From positions 248,798,323 to 248,862,322 of the forward strand of contig JBAIZL010000005.1 in assembly GCA_036971475.1 (NCBI GenBank): 64,000 nt of DNA. Reading direction: 5' to 3'. Each line of letters opens with the position of its first letter. Position 1 is the first letter of the stretch. Made by a program: the position numbers and the translations under genes. This document shows positions 1-11,064 of the stretch, in pieces. The notes under the pieces are model-generated. The model saw nothing but the letters and a program-made list of their open reading frames with translations, did no database searches and had not been told where the DNA came from. The DNA comes from Prosapia bicincta (lineage: Eukaryota > Arthropoda > Insecta > Hemiptera > Cercopidae).

Positions 1-93
1 TGTTTAAGACGTTCACACACACACACACACAGTAGGTACAGTGTTTTAAGACGTTTACACCATACACACACACACACACACACAAACACAGAC

Positions 94-167
<74 letters not shown>

Positions 168-175
168 ACACACCT

Positions 176-207
<32 letters not shown>

Positions 208-230
208 AGTAGGTACAGTGTTTTAAAACG
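1..230. repeat. CA microsatellite block with duplicated spacer
   Basis: Long (CA)n tracts are broken by a repeated short spacer reading gtaggtacagtgttttaa, seen near 32-50 and again near 208-226, each followed by an acgtt(t/c) segment. The block is therefore a compound minisatellite: CA run plus spacer, about two units. A smaller GT run lies at 390-430. There is no coding signal. Confidence 0.9.
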
Positions 231-609
231 TTCAATTTTTATCCGTGTTACTACCCTCTCCAACAAAGTAGATGGATCCAGGAATTTAAAGGACCTTTAA
301 TGGAGGTTAATTAATGATGTGTGAGTTAACCATTTCAGTTTGTTTTATATTTGTCTGTTTGACCACGATTGATTTATATTAATTAATAATTGTGTGTGTG
401 TGTTTTCTGAGTGTGTGTGTGTGTGTGTGTTTTTAAAATATACATTTAAACTACATATTGTTAACAATTTACCAAAATAACTTTCGATTTTTAAGTTTTA
501 GTTAAAACCATCCCTTATGCAACTTAAGCTTTAAATAATTGCGTGCTTTAACGTTTTAACATTGCAACATTGCAGTCGTTGATAAATGCAGTTTCGTAAA
601 TGATATTAT

Positions 610-738
610 CAACTAGACATGCGCATTAGGGGGAGCGATCTCTTGATCAGATTTGTTGACATAGCGCCTCTAGCACCGGCGTGATTTACAGAAGTCAATG
701 CAACAGTTAGTGTACAGTTTCTCTACAGCTGCACAACA
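610..738 (+). promoter_or_regulatory. Candidate promoter and 5' UTR of the rabphilin-like gene
   Basis: This short stretch is clearly richer in G, C and CpG than its AT-rich surroundings (a gcgc, an agcgcctctag and a ccggcg block). It ends at an ATG followed 16 bases later by a GT donor. The phase of that mini-exon matches the next coding exon. No TATA box is evident. The call as a transcription start region is inference from composition and position; a 5' RNA end would settle it. Confidence 0.35.
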
Positions 739-754
739 ATGAACATCTTAAGAG
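739..754 (+). CDS. Candidate first coding exon of rabphilin-like gene
   Basis: The sequence is ATG plus four codons (MNILR) and one extra base, then the donor GTACTT. It ends in phase 1, exactly what the acceptor at 5860 needs (two bases to complete a glycine codon). The context before the ATG is acaaca, which is acceptable for animal initiation. Sixteen bases alone prove nothing; the support is the CpG-rich upstream block and phase agreement with the following exon. An alternative is an undetected upstream exon. Confidence 0.4.
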
Positions 755-762
755 GTACTTGG

Positions 763-2081
763 ATTTATTAATTTTTAATGTTTATTAAGATATTACTAAT
801 CATTATTTAATTATTATTTTATGAAATATCATTCGAAAAGGCAGTTTTACTGATATTTTTTAACTGAATAGATGTTTTGTAAGCTAACGTAAATAAATAA
901 TTATACGTCATGTTCTCAATCAATATAGTTCTCAGAAACATTATTGACTACTAAATATTCAAAATATCTTGTGAATTAATTTATATTGACCATTTTTAAT
1001 TTTTAAAGATAACAAATATGATCATAGCCATTTATTTATTTATGTAATATAGATTAACAAATATTTGTTATTTTGAAAATAATTTTGTTGTATCTTTTTC
1101 ATCAGCGTAAATTTATTTACTTCAATGCAGATATAATTTTGTTTTATCTATGCAGATAATATTAATAATGCAATAATATTTTATTCAATATCTACTTTAT
1201 TTTAATATCAATGCATCTATTATTTTTTGAAGATAATTATTACTTTAAATATAACTTAATGTTGTAATTCATTAACTATTTATATTTGGTACAGCTATTG
1301 TAATTGTTTTCCCCTAAAATTAAATTTGAAAGAATCAGGGTTTTTAATAATATCTGAACGTTTTTCCAATTATTAAAAAAGATACAGTATAATAAAACCG
1401 TTTAATACAATGATGTTTTAGTCAAGAAAATTATTATTTATTCATTTTTAATGTTTTATAAGTTATTAATAATCGTTATTTAATTAATATTTTAATAAAT
1501 GTTATTAGAAAAAGAAGTTTTACTGAACTTTTAAACTGAATAAATGTTTTTGTAAGTTCACGTAAATAAAATAATTAAACTTTATTTCCTCAATCAATAA
1601 TTATAATTTCAGAAACAATATTGCCTACTAAATTTATCAAAATATCTTGTGAATTAATTTGTATTACCAATTTTTAATTTTTAAATATAACAATCAAGAT
1701 TATTACCATTTATTTATTTATGTAAGATAGACTGGCAAAATTTTATTTTGAAAATAATTTTGTTGTATTTTTTCATCAGCGTAGATTTATTTACTTCAAT
1801 GCAGATATTATTTCATTTTAATATCGATGAAAATAATAATAATAATAATGCAATATTATTTTATTTAATATGAATTTTATTTTAATTATCATTGTATTTA
1901 ATATTTTTTTAAAGTATTTATTAGTTAAAATATAATTTAATCTTGTATTTTTATTAACTACTTATTTTTGGTAATGTTATTGTAACCCCCTAAAACTAAA
2001 TTTGAGAGAATCGGGGGTTTTAATAATATCTCAATATCGAATAAAACCGATTAATGCAATAGATGTTTTAGTCGAGAAAAT
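763..2081. repeat. Diverged tandem duplication, unit about 665 bp
   Basis: Two AT-rich copies (about 763-1432 and 1433-2081) follow the same order of blocks: a tttttaatgttt start, a ttactga block, a long shared block ending tcttgtgaattaattt, a catttatttatttatgtaa block, a ccccctaaaa block near the end, and a final gatgttttagtc(a/g)agaaaat. The copies differ at many bases and indels, so the duplication is old. It lies in the first intron and has no open frame. Confidence 0.75.
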
Positions 2082-2339
2082 GGTTACACTTTAAACTCAT
2101 TAAAAAAAAAAAAAATCTCTCAAGGATTTCCTGTACACGTCGGTGTTGACTGTAGGAAATCAGAAAACCGTTTGAAAATAAACCATTTTACAAACACACA
2201 AAAATTTTTAAAAACATAAAATTAGTGATTATTTTGGAAATCGATTTGATTATATTTTCCGACGTGAAGTGCTGGCCTTAATCTTTTGTACAGAAACCAG
2301 CAAACCTGATAATAAACTACGAACTGTGGCATAATTTTG

Positions 2340-2430
2340 GCCGAAAATGGAACGTTCGTGTTTAAAGGCGGGTATTCTAAAACATTCCACATTTAAATAA
2401 TCATTATAAAAATTAAAATCATATATGAAA

Positions 2431-2470
<40 letters not shown>

Positions 2471-2683
2471 GGTTCGTTGTTACAAATATATTATGCTATT
2501 TAATTATTATAAATTTAAATTTTTCACTACTTAACAAATTTATTTAAAAATTGTTTTACTGAATTTAAATTTGAACTGAATTTAAACTGAAGAAAAATAG
2601 AAAGTTCGCGTTTAAGGGCGGATTTTCTAAGAAAATTCCATATTGAAAATAATCATTATAAAAATAAAAATCATATATGAAAG

Positions 2684-2721
<38 letters not shown>

Positions 2722-2817
2722 GGTTCGTTCTTACAAATATATTATGCTAATTTAATTGTTATAAATTTTAATTTTTTACTACTTAACAAATTTATTTAAA
2801 ATTTTTTTTACTGAATT
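2340..2817. repeat. Diverged tandem duplication with internal (TA)n, unit about 240 bp
   Basis: Copies at about 2340-2567 and 2584-2817 share a gttcg(t/c)gtttaa start, a tcattataaaaat block, a central (TA)n run, then atggttcgtt and a ttacaaatatattatgcta block. Both carry the TA run at the same point, so the microsatellite predates the duplication or lies at a hotspot. Non-coding. Confidence 0.75.
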
Positions 2818-3020
2818 AACATTGTATCTAATAGTTTTGACACATATTTAGTTTCCTTAAAACGACATAAATGGTATTATTTCAAAAAAAAGGTAAGAAA
2901 TACTTTGTAGGGAAATTTTAGATAAAATAAATATAAGTTACTTATTTCTCACGTCGATTACGTATAAACCGGATGGGGCAAATAGAATTGCACGAAACAG
3001 AATTTTACATGTGTGTTGTG

Positions 3021-3720
<700 letters not shown>

Positions 3721-4329
3721 TAGTCGTTTAATTTAATGTATAAAATTACAACCAATTATCCTGACTAGACATTTTACAGGTATATTTTAATATAGGTATA
3801 TAGTATTGTATAAAATTACAGCCAAATCTATCGTAACTCGATTCTTTATAAGTAGACCTATATCTAAATATATGTATACGTAGTACGGCGGGCAGTTGAT
3901 ACGCGGACGTAGTACTTCTTATTACTTCGCAATGAATTTTTACCCAACTTTAATTTGATAAAATTTTATGTATTTCCCTGAGCGAGAGTTTTCATTATTT
4001 TTCTCATACCCCTGATGACTTTCTGCGTCGCCCGGTATAATTCTTTCCCCAATCGAACACGTGGGAACGGGAAATAAATACCTGAAATTTTACATGGACA
4101 TTCTTAGGGTCAATGGTTTTCACATAGGCCTATTTTTATTTAGAAATTAGGTCAGGGCACCGCCCCACTGGCCTTGGAAACTCCCTTAACGGTAGGTTTA
4201 AAAATTATAGTATGATATATTTATTGGGATTTAACTTCAGTAAATTAAATTCAACCCAACTACAAATTAAATCAATACAAGTATTCGTCAACCCCGTACG
4301 AATGACGGGTACTCTGCTAGTTTATTATA
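3721..4329. other. Intronic sequence, nothing recognised
   Basis: Mixed-composition DNA with two GC-richer islands (3890-3910 and 4020-4070). No open frame with coding character, no repeat and no RNA signal was seen. Confidence 0.5.
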
Positions 4330-4995
4330 AAACAAGCATGGATCCGGACAAGCTTTCTTTGGTTTTTTGTTAGACAAACCCAAGGATTTTTGGTTTTTTT
4401 ATTTTTATTTGTGTTTTCGGCCAAGAGAAATCTATTGGCATCGATCTCAACCTTGGGAAAATTCGGGTTTCCCGCCAGTGGTTCCCAGCGTTCCCATGTT
4501 AACCTCATGGAACTAACCATAGTCCCGAACAAACTTTTTGTTTGCCCAAGGATATTATTTATTTATTTCTTTAGGGTTTTCATTAACGGGAAATCGATAT
4601 TCACCGGTCTCAACTTTGGGAAAGTTCGGGGTTCCACCTCAGTGGCTCCTACAGTTCCCATGTTATCCTTATAGAGCTAATCATGGGTCTAGACAAACTT
4701 ATTTTCGCACAAGGAATTTTTATTTGTTGATTTTCTTTTAAGTGTTTTGGCCATAGGAAATTGATTGTCACCGGTCTGAACCCTGGGAAAATACGGGATT
4801 CGGGCCTATGGCTCCTAGAGTTCCTACACCGGACAAATAGGTTTTACGCTTAAGAATTTATGATTTCTTGATTTGGGGGGGGGGGTTGACCACAAGAAAT
4901 CGATTGGCACCGGTCTCAAACTTGGGAAATTGCGGGATTCTGACCCAGTGGCTCCTAGAGTTCCCATGTTATACTTATGGAACTATATTTTTACC
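4330..4995. repeat. Diverged tandem repeat, four units of about 140-167 bp
   Basis: Units begin near 4330, 4500, 4670 and 4810. Each carries the ordered blocks caagga(a/t)tttt, gaaat(c/t)(g/t)att, accggtctcaac, cttgggaaa, gggatt or gggtt, cagtggctcc and gttcccatgtta. Divergence between units is high. Frames are open over parts of it (about 60-90 codons), but the same peptide is not preserved between units, so it is treated as non-coding. Confidence 0.75.
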
Positions 4996-5859
4996 ACCAT
5001 CCAATCTCACACACGTCCGCAACGAAGTATGGAATTAAGTTCTAAACAATCGTTCTAATGCTCAGACAATCTGAACGATATGGAAGTTGATATTATATCG
5101 CTTATAATGTGTTTATATTGTGTAATAAAATGTGTTTATTTTGTGTATATAAAATATGTTTACATTGTGCATATATTAAATACATTTTTGTATTTTTCTT
5201 AATTGATTTACCACAAATGGTCTTCCTTATCCGGTCTCCCGGTATTTATATAAAAACTGATTCCTAAATACTACATATTTGGGTAGTATACGTTTAAAAT
5301 ACCTGCATAAAATAATTAATTATTTATAAATTTGAATGCAAATCACAAATAAGCAAAAAAAATACTAATTTTGGTTCACTTCTCAAAAAAAAAACACTAT
5401 TTACTGATATTATTCAGCAGACTAGTTTCGTACTATGTTAGCGCGTTGTTCAATCACATCACATTTTTTCCAAGTGAACCAAAAGTAGTAATTTATAACA
5501 AAACTTCCAAATGTGCAACACAAAAACTGTAAAAAAATCATTACAAAAAAAAACATTTGTCAATCTATTACGTTATTTAGTTTTAAGAAAATTTAATCAC
5601 AGACGGACAGTTGTGTTTTATTATTGAAGTATATAGGGTCTATTTGTTACCACCGGTGTTTATTGTATTTGTAGTCTTAGAATTAGTGTTCTTAAAGTAA
5701 AGGTTGCAATATGTGTATAATATATGTGCACTATATTCATTTGATTTTTGTTGCTTGGTTTTTATCATGTTCTTTCTTTATAAACTCTTATCTTACGATT
5801 TATATTTTGTTTATTTGTACATTTGCTTCACTTTTTTATCTATGGCCACGATGTTACAG
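4996..5859. other. Intron with a small inverted repeat and PLE-end relic
   Basis: Mostly AT-rich DNA. At about 5363-5381 and 5474-5492 there are inverted copies of a 19-base block centred on ttggttcactt. Between them, at 5400-5455, the minus strand reads as the end motif of the PLE family found at 25.8-27.1 kb (ttgaacaa, a short hairpin, cgaaac, then cagtctgctgaa). The rest holds nothing I can identify. The last 30 bases supply the acceptor of the next exon. Confidence 0.5.
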
Positions 5860-6007
5860 GGAGAAGTCTTTCTCGGACCTCTTCTGATCCACGGAGTGAG
5901 GAGCACGCCCGGAATCGGCGGTTAGCTTTCATTGAAAGTTCACTCGGCCGCCCGTCTCAGGAAAGCCCGGTTTGTCCAAACGACCGCCGGTTAAATCTAC
6001 TTGGAAG
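5860..6007 (+). CDS. Rph: Rabphilin-like gene, exon 2
   Basis: The exon is open in one frame between an acceptor (gatgttacag) and a strong donor (GTAAGT). It enters needing two bases and leaves in phase 2. The translation is polar, beginning RSLSRTSSDPRSEEHARNRR and ending VCPNDRRLNLLGR. That last segment resembles the conserved piece just before the Rab-binding helix of rabphilin/Noc2 proteins (an NDR.L.L pattern followed by a GW in the next exon). The exon is far richer in CpG and GC than its surroundings, as expected for coding DNA in this AT-rich locus. The first part has no recognised domain. Confidence 0.7.
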
Positions 6008-6139
6008 GTAAGTACCTTCCATTCTGCATTCTCAATGTCCTGATAAGTCAATCACATTACAAACGCGACAGGCTCTCCCGGCATTTCTCTTTCCTTTGCT
6101 ATAACCTATATCGAAAAGAGATTATTTTATCAATTTGTT

Positions 6140-6850
6140 AAATTCCTTTTATTAGCTCACACGCTCCTTATATATGTCTTGTACAAACTTTCAGTCGTTC
6201 ATAAAATACTTTTTTTTTCATCCAATACGTTCAAATACTATTTATTTAACATGTAGCGGATAACAATTGATGATAACATAGTTTTCCAAGTATTTATTTA
6301 TTATTAAATTATAAAAATATGGGGTTCTAGGTCGGATTCGAACTGAATATTTTCGTGTTCGAAGTCTAGTGCTTTTAGCACTGAGCCAACTTTCCTATAG
6401 CTAGAAAAGTACTTCTCAGAGAGGTATATAGATTTTGTTTGCCCCCCATCTGGCTGTCGTCGAAACCACCATTGCACAACCTTAAATTATTGCCGTGGTT
6501 ACCACAGAATATAAATAATGCAAAAGTTTTAAAAGTCAATAAAAAAATAAACAATACACAAACAAACTAGATTTACGCTATCAAACCTTAGTTCAAAATC
6601 GAACAATGCAAAAAAAATACAACACAATGCAAACGACAAAAAATTGTATAAATAGTAACAAACAAAAATAATAGTCGAACACCGTACATAGAAAGGAAAA
6701 TGGAAAATTGCAAGGAAATTCTCTTTCTATTTTGCCACTTAGTATTGAAATTGTGACGTGCATATACTTAAACAAATTTATATTAATTGTAATTACGAAA
6801 TAAAAAAAACTCAAATAAATTTTTCTTTGCTGACTTAAGTAGGAACTGAC
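6140..6850 (-). repeat. Dispersed repeat with internal tRNA-like promoter, copy 1
   Basis: About 700 bases recur with many substitutions at 35.96-36.55 kb, and in shorter form at 41.31-41.96 kb. The order of blocks is the same: a ccttttattagctca start, a ttcatcca block, a tRNA-like segment, a cc(a/t)ccattgca block, a caatgcaa block and a tttttctt end. The tRNA-like boxes point to the minus strand. No intact ORF. It may be a composite SINE or a SINE inserted in an older repeat; three copies in 64 kb argue for a high-copy family. Confidence 0.7.
6322..6391 (-). other. tRNA-like segment with A and B boxes (SINE head)
   Basis: On the minus strand the segment carries TTGGCTCAGTG, matching an RNA polymerase III A box (TRGCNNAGY), and about 45 bases later GTTCGAATCCG, a near-perfect B box. 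The distance fits a tRNA body. The acceptor stem does not close, so it is not a functional tRNA gene. The same pair of boxes, mutated, is found at 41776-41849. Confidence 0.65.
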
Positions 6851-7369
6851 TTGAAAAAATCATTATATTACTTGTTTTCAAATATTTTTCTTTCATCTTA
6901 TAAAGGCAACACATGAGAATTACACGTAGTTAAAATTAAGTTAAGTAGTATAAATTGTGGTTGAAACGGGACATGAAGTAATTAAAAGTATTGTACAGAT
7001 AAAAAGGTTTTTTTAATATTTCTCCTTTTATTTTCTATTGCACCAGCTTCCTGCAACATTCTAAGTAAAACCTAGAGGGAACCGTTTCCGGTGCAAGTTG
7101 AATTTCGTGTTCACTACCTCGCTTTTCATACTCTCGGCGAATTGCAGTTGTACAGTGTCTAATCGGTGTTAAAGAAGATCCTCCAACATGCATCGATCAA
7201 CCAAAATTTGTTATGGTATCTCTAATATATTATTTAAATAATTGTTCTCCGTAGCTGTACATTCAATGATAATAATAATAATAATAATAAAAATAATCCC
7301 TAATATTTTTATTTAATGTCTGTTAACAACTATTAATGTTTTATATAGGCTAATGACAGATCACAGACA
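6851..7369. other. Intronic sequence, nothing firm
   Basis: AT-rich, with a GC-richer island at 7040-7200 that has a 29-codon open stretch without convincing splice sites, and a short (AAT)n run at 7268-7290. No feature supported. Confidence 0.4.
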
Positions 7370-7707
7370 ATTTTGCTTTTTTAAACACCCTACGTTTCGA
7401 ATTTCTTTCCGAAATTCCTTTTCAAGAGCTCAGTTTTAATTAAAAAAATATACAACATAACTTACGATTTAAAAAATACATAAAATTATATAAAACATAA
7501 TAAAAGTCAACAAATTATAAAACTCCTAATAAATAACTCTATAAAAACTCCTATTAAGAGTTTTATAATTTTTATTATGTTTTATATAATATTATGTATT
7601 TTATAAATCGTAAGTTATGTTGTTAATTACAATAAAAATATTGAAAAGAACCCCAATACCACAAAAATAATCAAAAATAACAAATAAGACAAGTTACTTA
7701 AGATTAA

Positions 7708-7752
7708 ACCCTTATGTACATTTCGATGACCATGTCATCATCATCAGAGGGT
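7708..7752 (-). ncRNA. Hammerhead-like ribozyme motif, left arm of palindrome
   Basis: Read on the minus strand: stem I ACCCT, core CTGATGA, one extra T, stem II GATGAC/GTCATC with loop ATG, GAA, the palindromic stem III ATGTACAT, cleavage-position base A, then stem I partner AGGGT. All conserved core bases of the hammerhead are present except for the extra base after CTGATGA, a variation known in a natural viroid hammerhead. Activity is not proven. Confidence 0.6.
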
Positions 7753-7853
7753 CTTGTTACAAAACACAATCTAGCACACAAGAAGTTACAAACTAGAATG
7801 ATGATCATTCTAGTTTGTAACTTCTTGTGTGCTAGATTGTGTTTTGTAACAAG

Positions 7854-7898
7854 ACCCTCTGATGATGATGACATGGTCATCGAAATGTAGATAAGGGT
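7854..7898 (+). ncRNA. Hammerhead-like ribozyme motif, right arm of palindrome
   Basis: Mirror of the motif at 7708-7752: stem I ACCCT/AGGGT, core CTGATGA plus T, stem II GATGAC/GTCATC, then GAA. Stem III here reads AT-GTAG-AT, so one arm has a two-pair stem with a loop instead of the full palindrome. The base at the cleavage position is A. Confidence 0.6.
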
Positions 7899-8264
7899 TT
7901 AATCTTAAGTAACTTGTCTTATTTGTTATTTTTGATTATTTTTGTGGTATTGGGGTTCTTTTCAATATTTTTATTGTAATATATTGTACCACTGTGCTCT
8001 TGATATTGTGTATTATGTTGTTAATTGTTTAATTAAAACTGAGCTCTTGAAAAGGAATTTCGGAAAGAAATTCCAAACGTTGAGTACAAAAAGCCAAATT
8101 GTCTGTGATCGTAGGATGGTCGTAGGATGATGATAATCATCCTATGTAAAAAACAATTCCAAACCACATTATTCAGCCATATTGTTCCATGATTATTTTC
8201 ATATAAATATATAATGTTGATAAAATACGAAATTATTCTGTTATTATTGATTTATTTGAAAAAA

Positions 8265-8500
8265 AAAACACTTAACGATATTTTTCATTAGACGCGTTTC
8301 GGACTAGATCAGCACATTGTTAAATTCTGTGGGTCACGAACAAGACTGTTGCTCAGGAGTGTGAGCATGTGTTTTGGTGTTCTGTAGTGTCCCATTGTTT
8401 ATAGAGTGGTTGTTTTCAGTGAATACTCTCAGCATTGAACAATGCGGCGATCTAGAGCGAAGCCCATCTGCTGAAAAATACCATTAACTAGTGGTTTATT
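8265..8500. mobile_element. Decayed foldback of PLE family-2 ends
   Basis: The left side (minus strand) and right side (plus strand) both carry the family-2 end signature: an (a/t)ttgaacaatg-like block, a short hairpin, a gaa(a/g)c block, and a tctgctgaaaaata or attagacg-like block. The middle shares gaacaagactgttgctcagg and ggtgttctgt(g/a)gtgt with the PLE pair at 25.8-27.1 kb. Mutations are many, so this is an old copy. No coding part remains. Confidence 0.55.
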
Positions 8501-8938
8501 GCCAAGTGATATCAATAGGAATATTTTAAACGTCTCAAGATGTACAACTCAAAAACTACTTAGGAAACATTTTCTATTCACTAATTATTTTGTTTCCTAA
8601 ATTTAAATTTGTAAAGAATTTAAATAAATAAAAACCGAAACAAGTAAAAGTACGTTTTTAAAAATATTTAAACTTGACACTCAATATGAAGTAAACAACT
8701 CTTTGGGATAATTACAACGTTTACCGAACCTAAACTGTATTACCCTTTTGTTTATGGCAGTTAAAGGTTTCCAACACTTTTGTGTATGTATACAATAGAA
8801 ACTTTTTGCATTATTTCTTAAAAGTAATTCTATTCATTATCATTTCTCGACAAAATTGTGTCTTGAATCAATTCCATGGCCCTTGAACAGGATATGTTGA
8901 AACAAAGTTAAAATTGCACATTGTTTTGTTTTAATAAG
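8501..8938. other. Intronic sequence, nothing recognised
   Basis: AT-rich intron DNA without repeats or ORFs, ending in a T-rich tract that serves as the acceptor of the next exon. Confidence 0.4.
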
Positions 8939-9094
8939 GATTGGAAGAGGATGGTGTGCAGAGAGTCTGTCGCTGAGACACGGTCAACAACCCCTAGGCA
9001 AATTAGTTTTAGAGGACAGTCAATTCAGTGAGTTTATCTTTGGCCTAGCTGAAAGAAATAATTACTTTGAAGAATTAAACATACAAATTCTCAA
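8939..9094 (+). CDS. Rph: Rabphilin-like gene, exon 3 (start of Rab-binding helix)
   Basis: The exon is 156 bases, flanked by a T-rich acceptor ending ataag and a GTAAGT donor. It enters and leaves in phase 2 state, so it fits exactly between the exons at 5860 and 13297. The translation starts IGRGWCAES and continues LVLEDSQFSEFIF, then GLAERNNYFEELNIQIL. In rabphilin and Noc2 the conserved GW follows the DR.L.L segment and precedes a long amphipathic helix that contacts the Rab GTPase. Joined to the next exon, this exon gives that helix (ERNNYFEELNIQIL-K-EMKTKVENM). The acceptor is not strong, but the frame is open over 51 codons. Confidence 0.65.
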
Positions 9095-9454
9095 GTAAGT
9101 AACTATTAAAAAACATGGCAGATGTTACAAAAAAGTTTATATATCTATGGAGCGAATGGAGTCACCTCCATTCGGCGAATTGATCAGCTTAAACTATAAA
9201 TAAGTAATCTTACAAAAGCACACTAAACTCACAACAGAGTTTAAAAAGTAATAATGAAGCAAATAATTTTAAAACGTTTAATTCTAATTAAAGGTTATTG
9301 ACCTCTGGCTTTAAGACTTTAGATTTTATAAAACAAAAAAAAACTTATACAAAATTTTTTTTTTTTAAATTTGTCGTAACGATAAAATAAAAGTAATGAA
9401 TGTGTAATATGGCATTTTCCGAAATAGTCTAAGGAATTGTACAGTATTTTTCGA
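9095..9454. other. Intronic sequence, nothing recognised
   Basis: AT-rich, no repeat or coding signal. Confidence 0.4.
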
Positions 9455-9563
9455 TACACACACTCTCTCTCACACACACACACGCACACGCGCGCTCGCG
9501 CACACACACAAACACACACACACACATACACACACACTCACACACTCATACACAATACACACA

Positions 9564-9648
<85 letters not shown>

Positions 9649-9690
9649 ACACACTCATACACAATACACACACACACACACACAAGCATA
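9455..9690. repeat. CA/CT compound microsatellite with CG-alternating core
   Basis: (CA)n and (CT)n runs, including a stretch at 9481-9505 of alternating purine-pyrimidine with several CG steps (cacgcacacgcgcgctcgcg). The block contains two similar sub-blocks ending in cactcatacacaatacacac (near 9541 and 9651), so it grew by segmental duplication. Low-complexity open frames here are not genes. Confidence 0.95.
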
Positions 9691-10010
9691 TGTTCGCTTT
9701 TTCAAAAAAACAAACATTTTTCCTAATTAGATACAGCTCCAAAAATTTCAGCAGTGCTAGATTAAAAAAACGAAACAATATTAGAAAATGCCTTTCATTA
9801 TCGTATCTCGCTAACGAATAGTTTCCCGAACTGTGTTTATGTGATTGTTTCGTCTTTGTTTTAATTATCTTTTAAATTAGCGGTGAAGTTTTTCCTGATC
9901 TGCGTTGAACAAATATAGTGCAAAACTATATTTCAGTAGTGCTTTATCAAAACGTATTCTAGTAAACCGGAAGTATTTTAAAACGGACTGAAGATAACTT
10001 CAATAAATCT

Positions 10011-10655
10011 AACCTGACCCAACGTTACCTAGCCTAACCCAACGTTACCTAACCTAACCCAACGTTACCTAACCTAACCCAACGTTACCTAGCCTAACCC
10101 AACGTTACCTAGCCTAACCCAAAGTTACCTAGCCTAACCCAACGTTACCTAACCTAACCCAACGTTACCTAGCCTAACCCAACGTTACCTAACCTAACCC
10201 AACGTTACCTAGCCTAACCCAACGTTACCTTACCTAACCCAACGTTACCTAGCCTAACCCAACGTTACCTAACCTAACCCAACGTTACCTAGCCTAACCC
10301 AACGTTACCTAACCTAACCCAACGTTATCTAACCTAACCCAACGTTACCTAGCCTAACCCAACGTTACCTAACCTAACCCAACGTTACCTAGCCTAACCC
10401 AATGTTACCTAACCTAACCCAACGTTACCTAGACTAACCCAACGTTACCTAACCTAAACCAACGTTACCTAGCCTAACCCAACGTTACCTAACCTAAACC
10501 AACGTTACCTAGCCTAACCCAACGTTACCTAAATTAACCCAACGTTACCTAACCTAACCCAACGTTACCTAACCTAACCCAACGTTATCTAACCTAATCC
10601 AACGTTACCTAACCTAACATATCATAACCCTTACCTAACCTAACCTAACCTTAGT
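10011..10655. repeat. 20-bp minisatellite carrying CCTAA telomere-like motif, about 30 copies
   Basis: The unit is aacgttacct(a/g)(a/g)cctaaccc, repeated with a strict 20-base period over about 610 bases. It ends in a run of acctaacctaacct that is nearly pure CCTAA. The seventh copy position alternates between agcct and aacct along much of the array, giving a 40-base superperiod. CCTAA is the complement of the arthropod telomere repeat TTAGG. The array probably arose from interstitial telomeric sequence with an added aacgtta insert. Confidence 0.95.
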
Positions 10656-11064
10656 ATAGGCAAGCGCCTACACGGTTGCTGCTACGGTCGTTTATCCCTT
10701 CAGTCAACTGGCATTCCTCCTAAAAACACTATGGTGCAACTGATCTGTGAATAGTGTAAACATATCAGTAAAATAATAATACTGATTTATCGAGTGTTGA
10801 CAAACCTTTCCTGAGTTTTAATCTCTGAAAATTAAACCTACACATGTTTCTTCTGACATTAATTTTTATGTTAGCCTTTAACAGTATTTTCTCCTTTTTG
10901 ATCCCACTTTAAACATTTTAATAGACTTTTTGCTTTGTAGAGAACATTCTTTAAAATACACTCATTTATAAAGAGATCATGCGTCATATATCAAATTGTT
11001 CCAAATACATTTACAGGAAACATTCGACAGACACAATTATCCATAACACCTCAAACCACCCTAT
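10656..11064. other. Intronic sequence, nothing recognised
   Basis: A short GC-richer piece (10660-10720) followed by AT-rich DNA. No feature supported. Confidence 0.4.

Larger units (their letters stand above)
7626..7980. mobile_element. Near-perfect 355-bp palindrome (foldback mini-element)
   Basis: Arms of about 177 bases (7626-7802 and 7804-7980) are reverse complements with very few mismatches and a one-base centre. Each arm contains a hammerhead-like motif, pointing outward from the centre on its own strand. The high identity means the element is young or corrected by gene conversion. No ORF. The layout equals that of the (TA)-flanked PLE-end palindromes at 23.9 kb, so it is interpreted as two convergent copies of a PLE terminus joined centre to centre. 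Confidence 0.8.
7390..8110. mobile_element. Outer foldback element, interrupted by an inner palindrome
   Basis: The left arm at 7390-7440 (acgtttcgaatttctttccg onward to gagctcagttttaatt) is matched in reverse complement by 8028-8092. Just inside, 7447-7530 pairs with 7556-7620. The right part is separated from its mate by the near-perfect palindrome at 7626-7980. This order is best read as one foldback element inserted into another. The arm contains a hairpin (gaatttc/gaaattc) followed by gaaacg, the same layout as the PLE-end motifs in this window, so it probably derives from a PLE terminus. Confidence 0.6.

Noticed and set aside
4020..4045. CTGATGA followed by a gcgtcgccc block, considered as a hammerhead
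   Set aside because: No stem II and no GAA at the required distance.
7075..7165. 29-codon open stretch in a GC-richer island (EPFPVQVEFRVHYLAF)
   Set aside because: The preceding acceptor is poor, no donor lies before the stop, and it is not required by the phase chain of the rabphilin-like exons.
10011..10655. Array of 20-bp units resembling a CRISPR or a direct-repeat regulatory array
   Set aside because: There are no unique spacers; units are contiguous and the context is eukaryotic.
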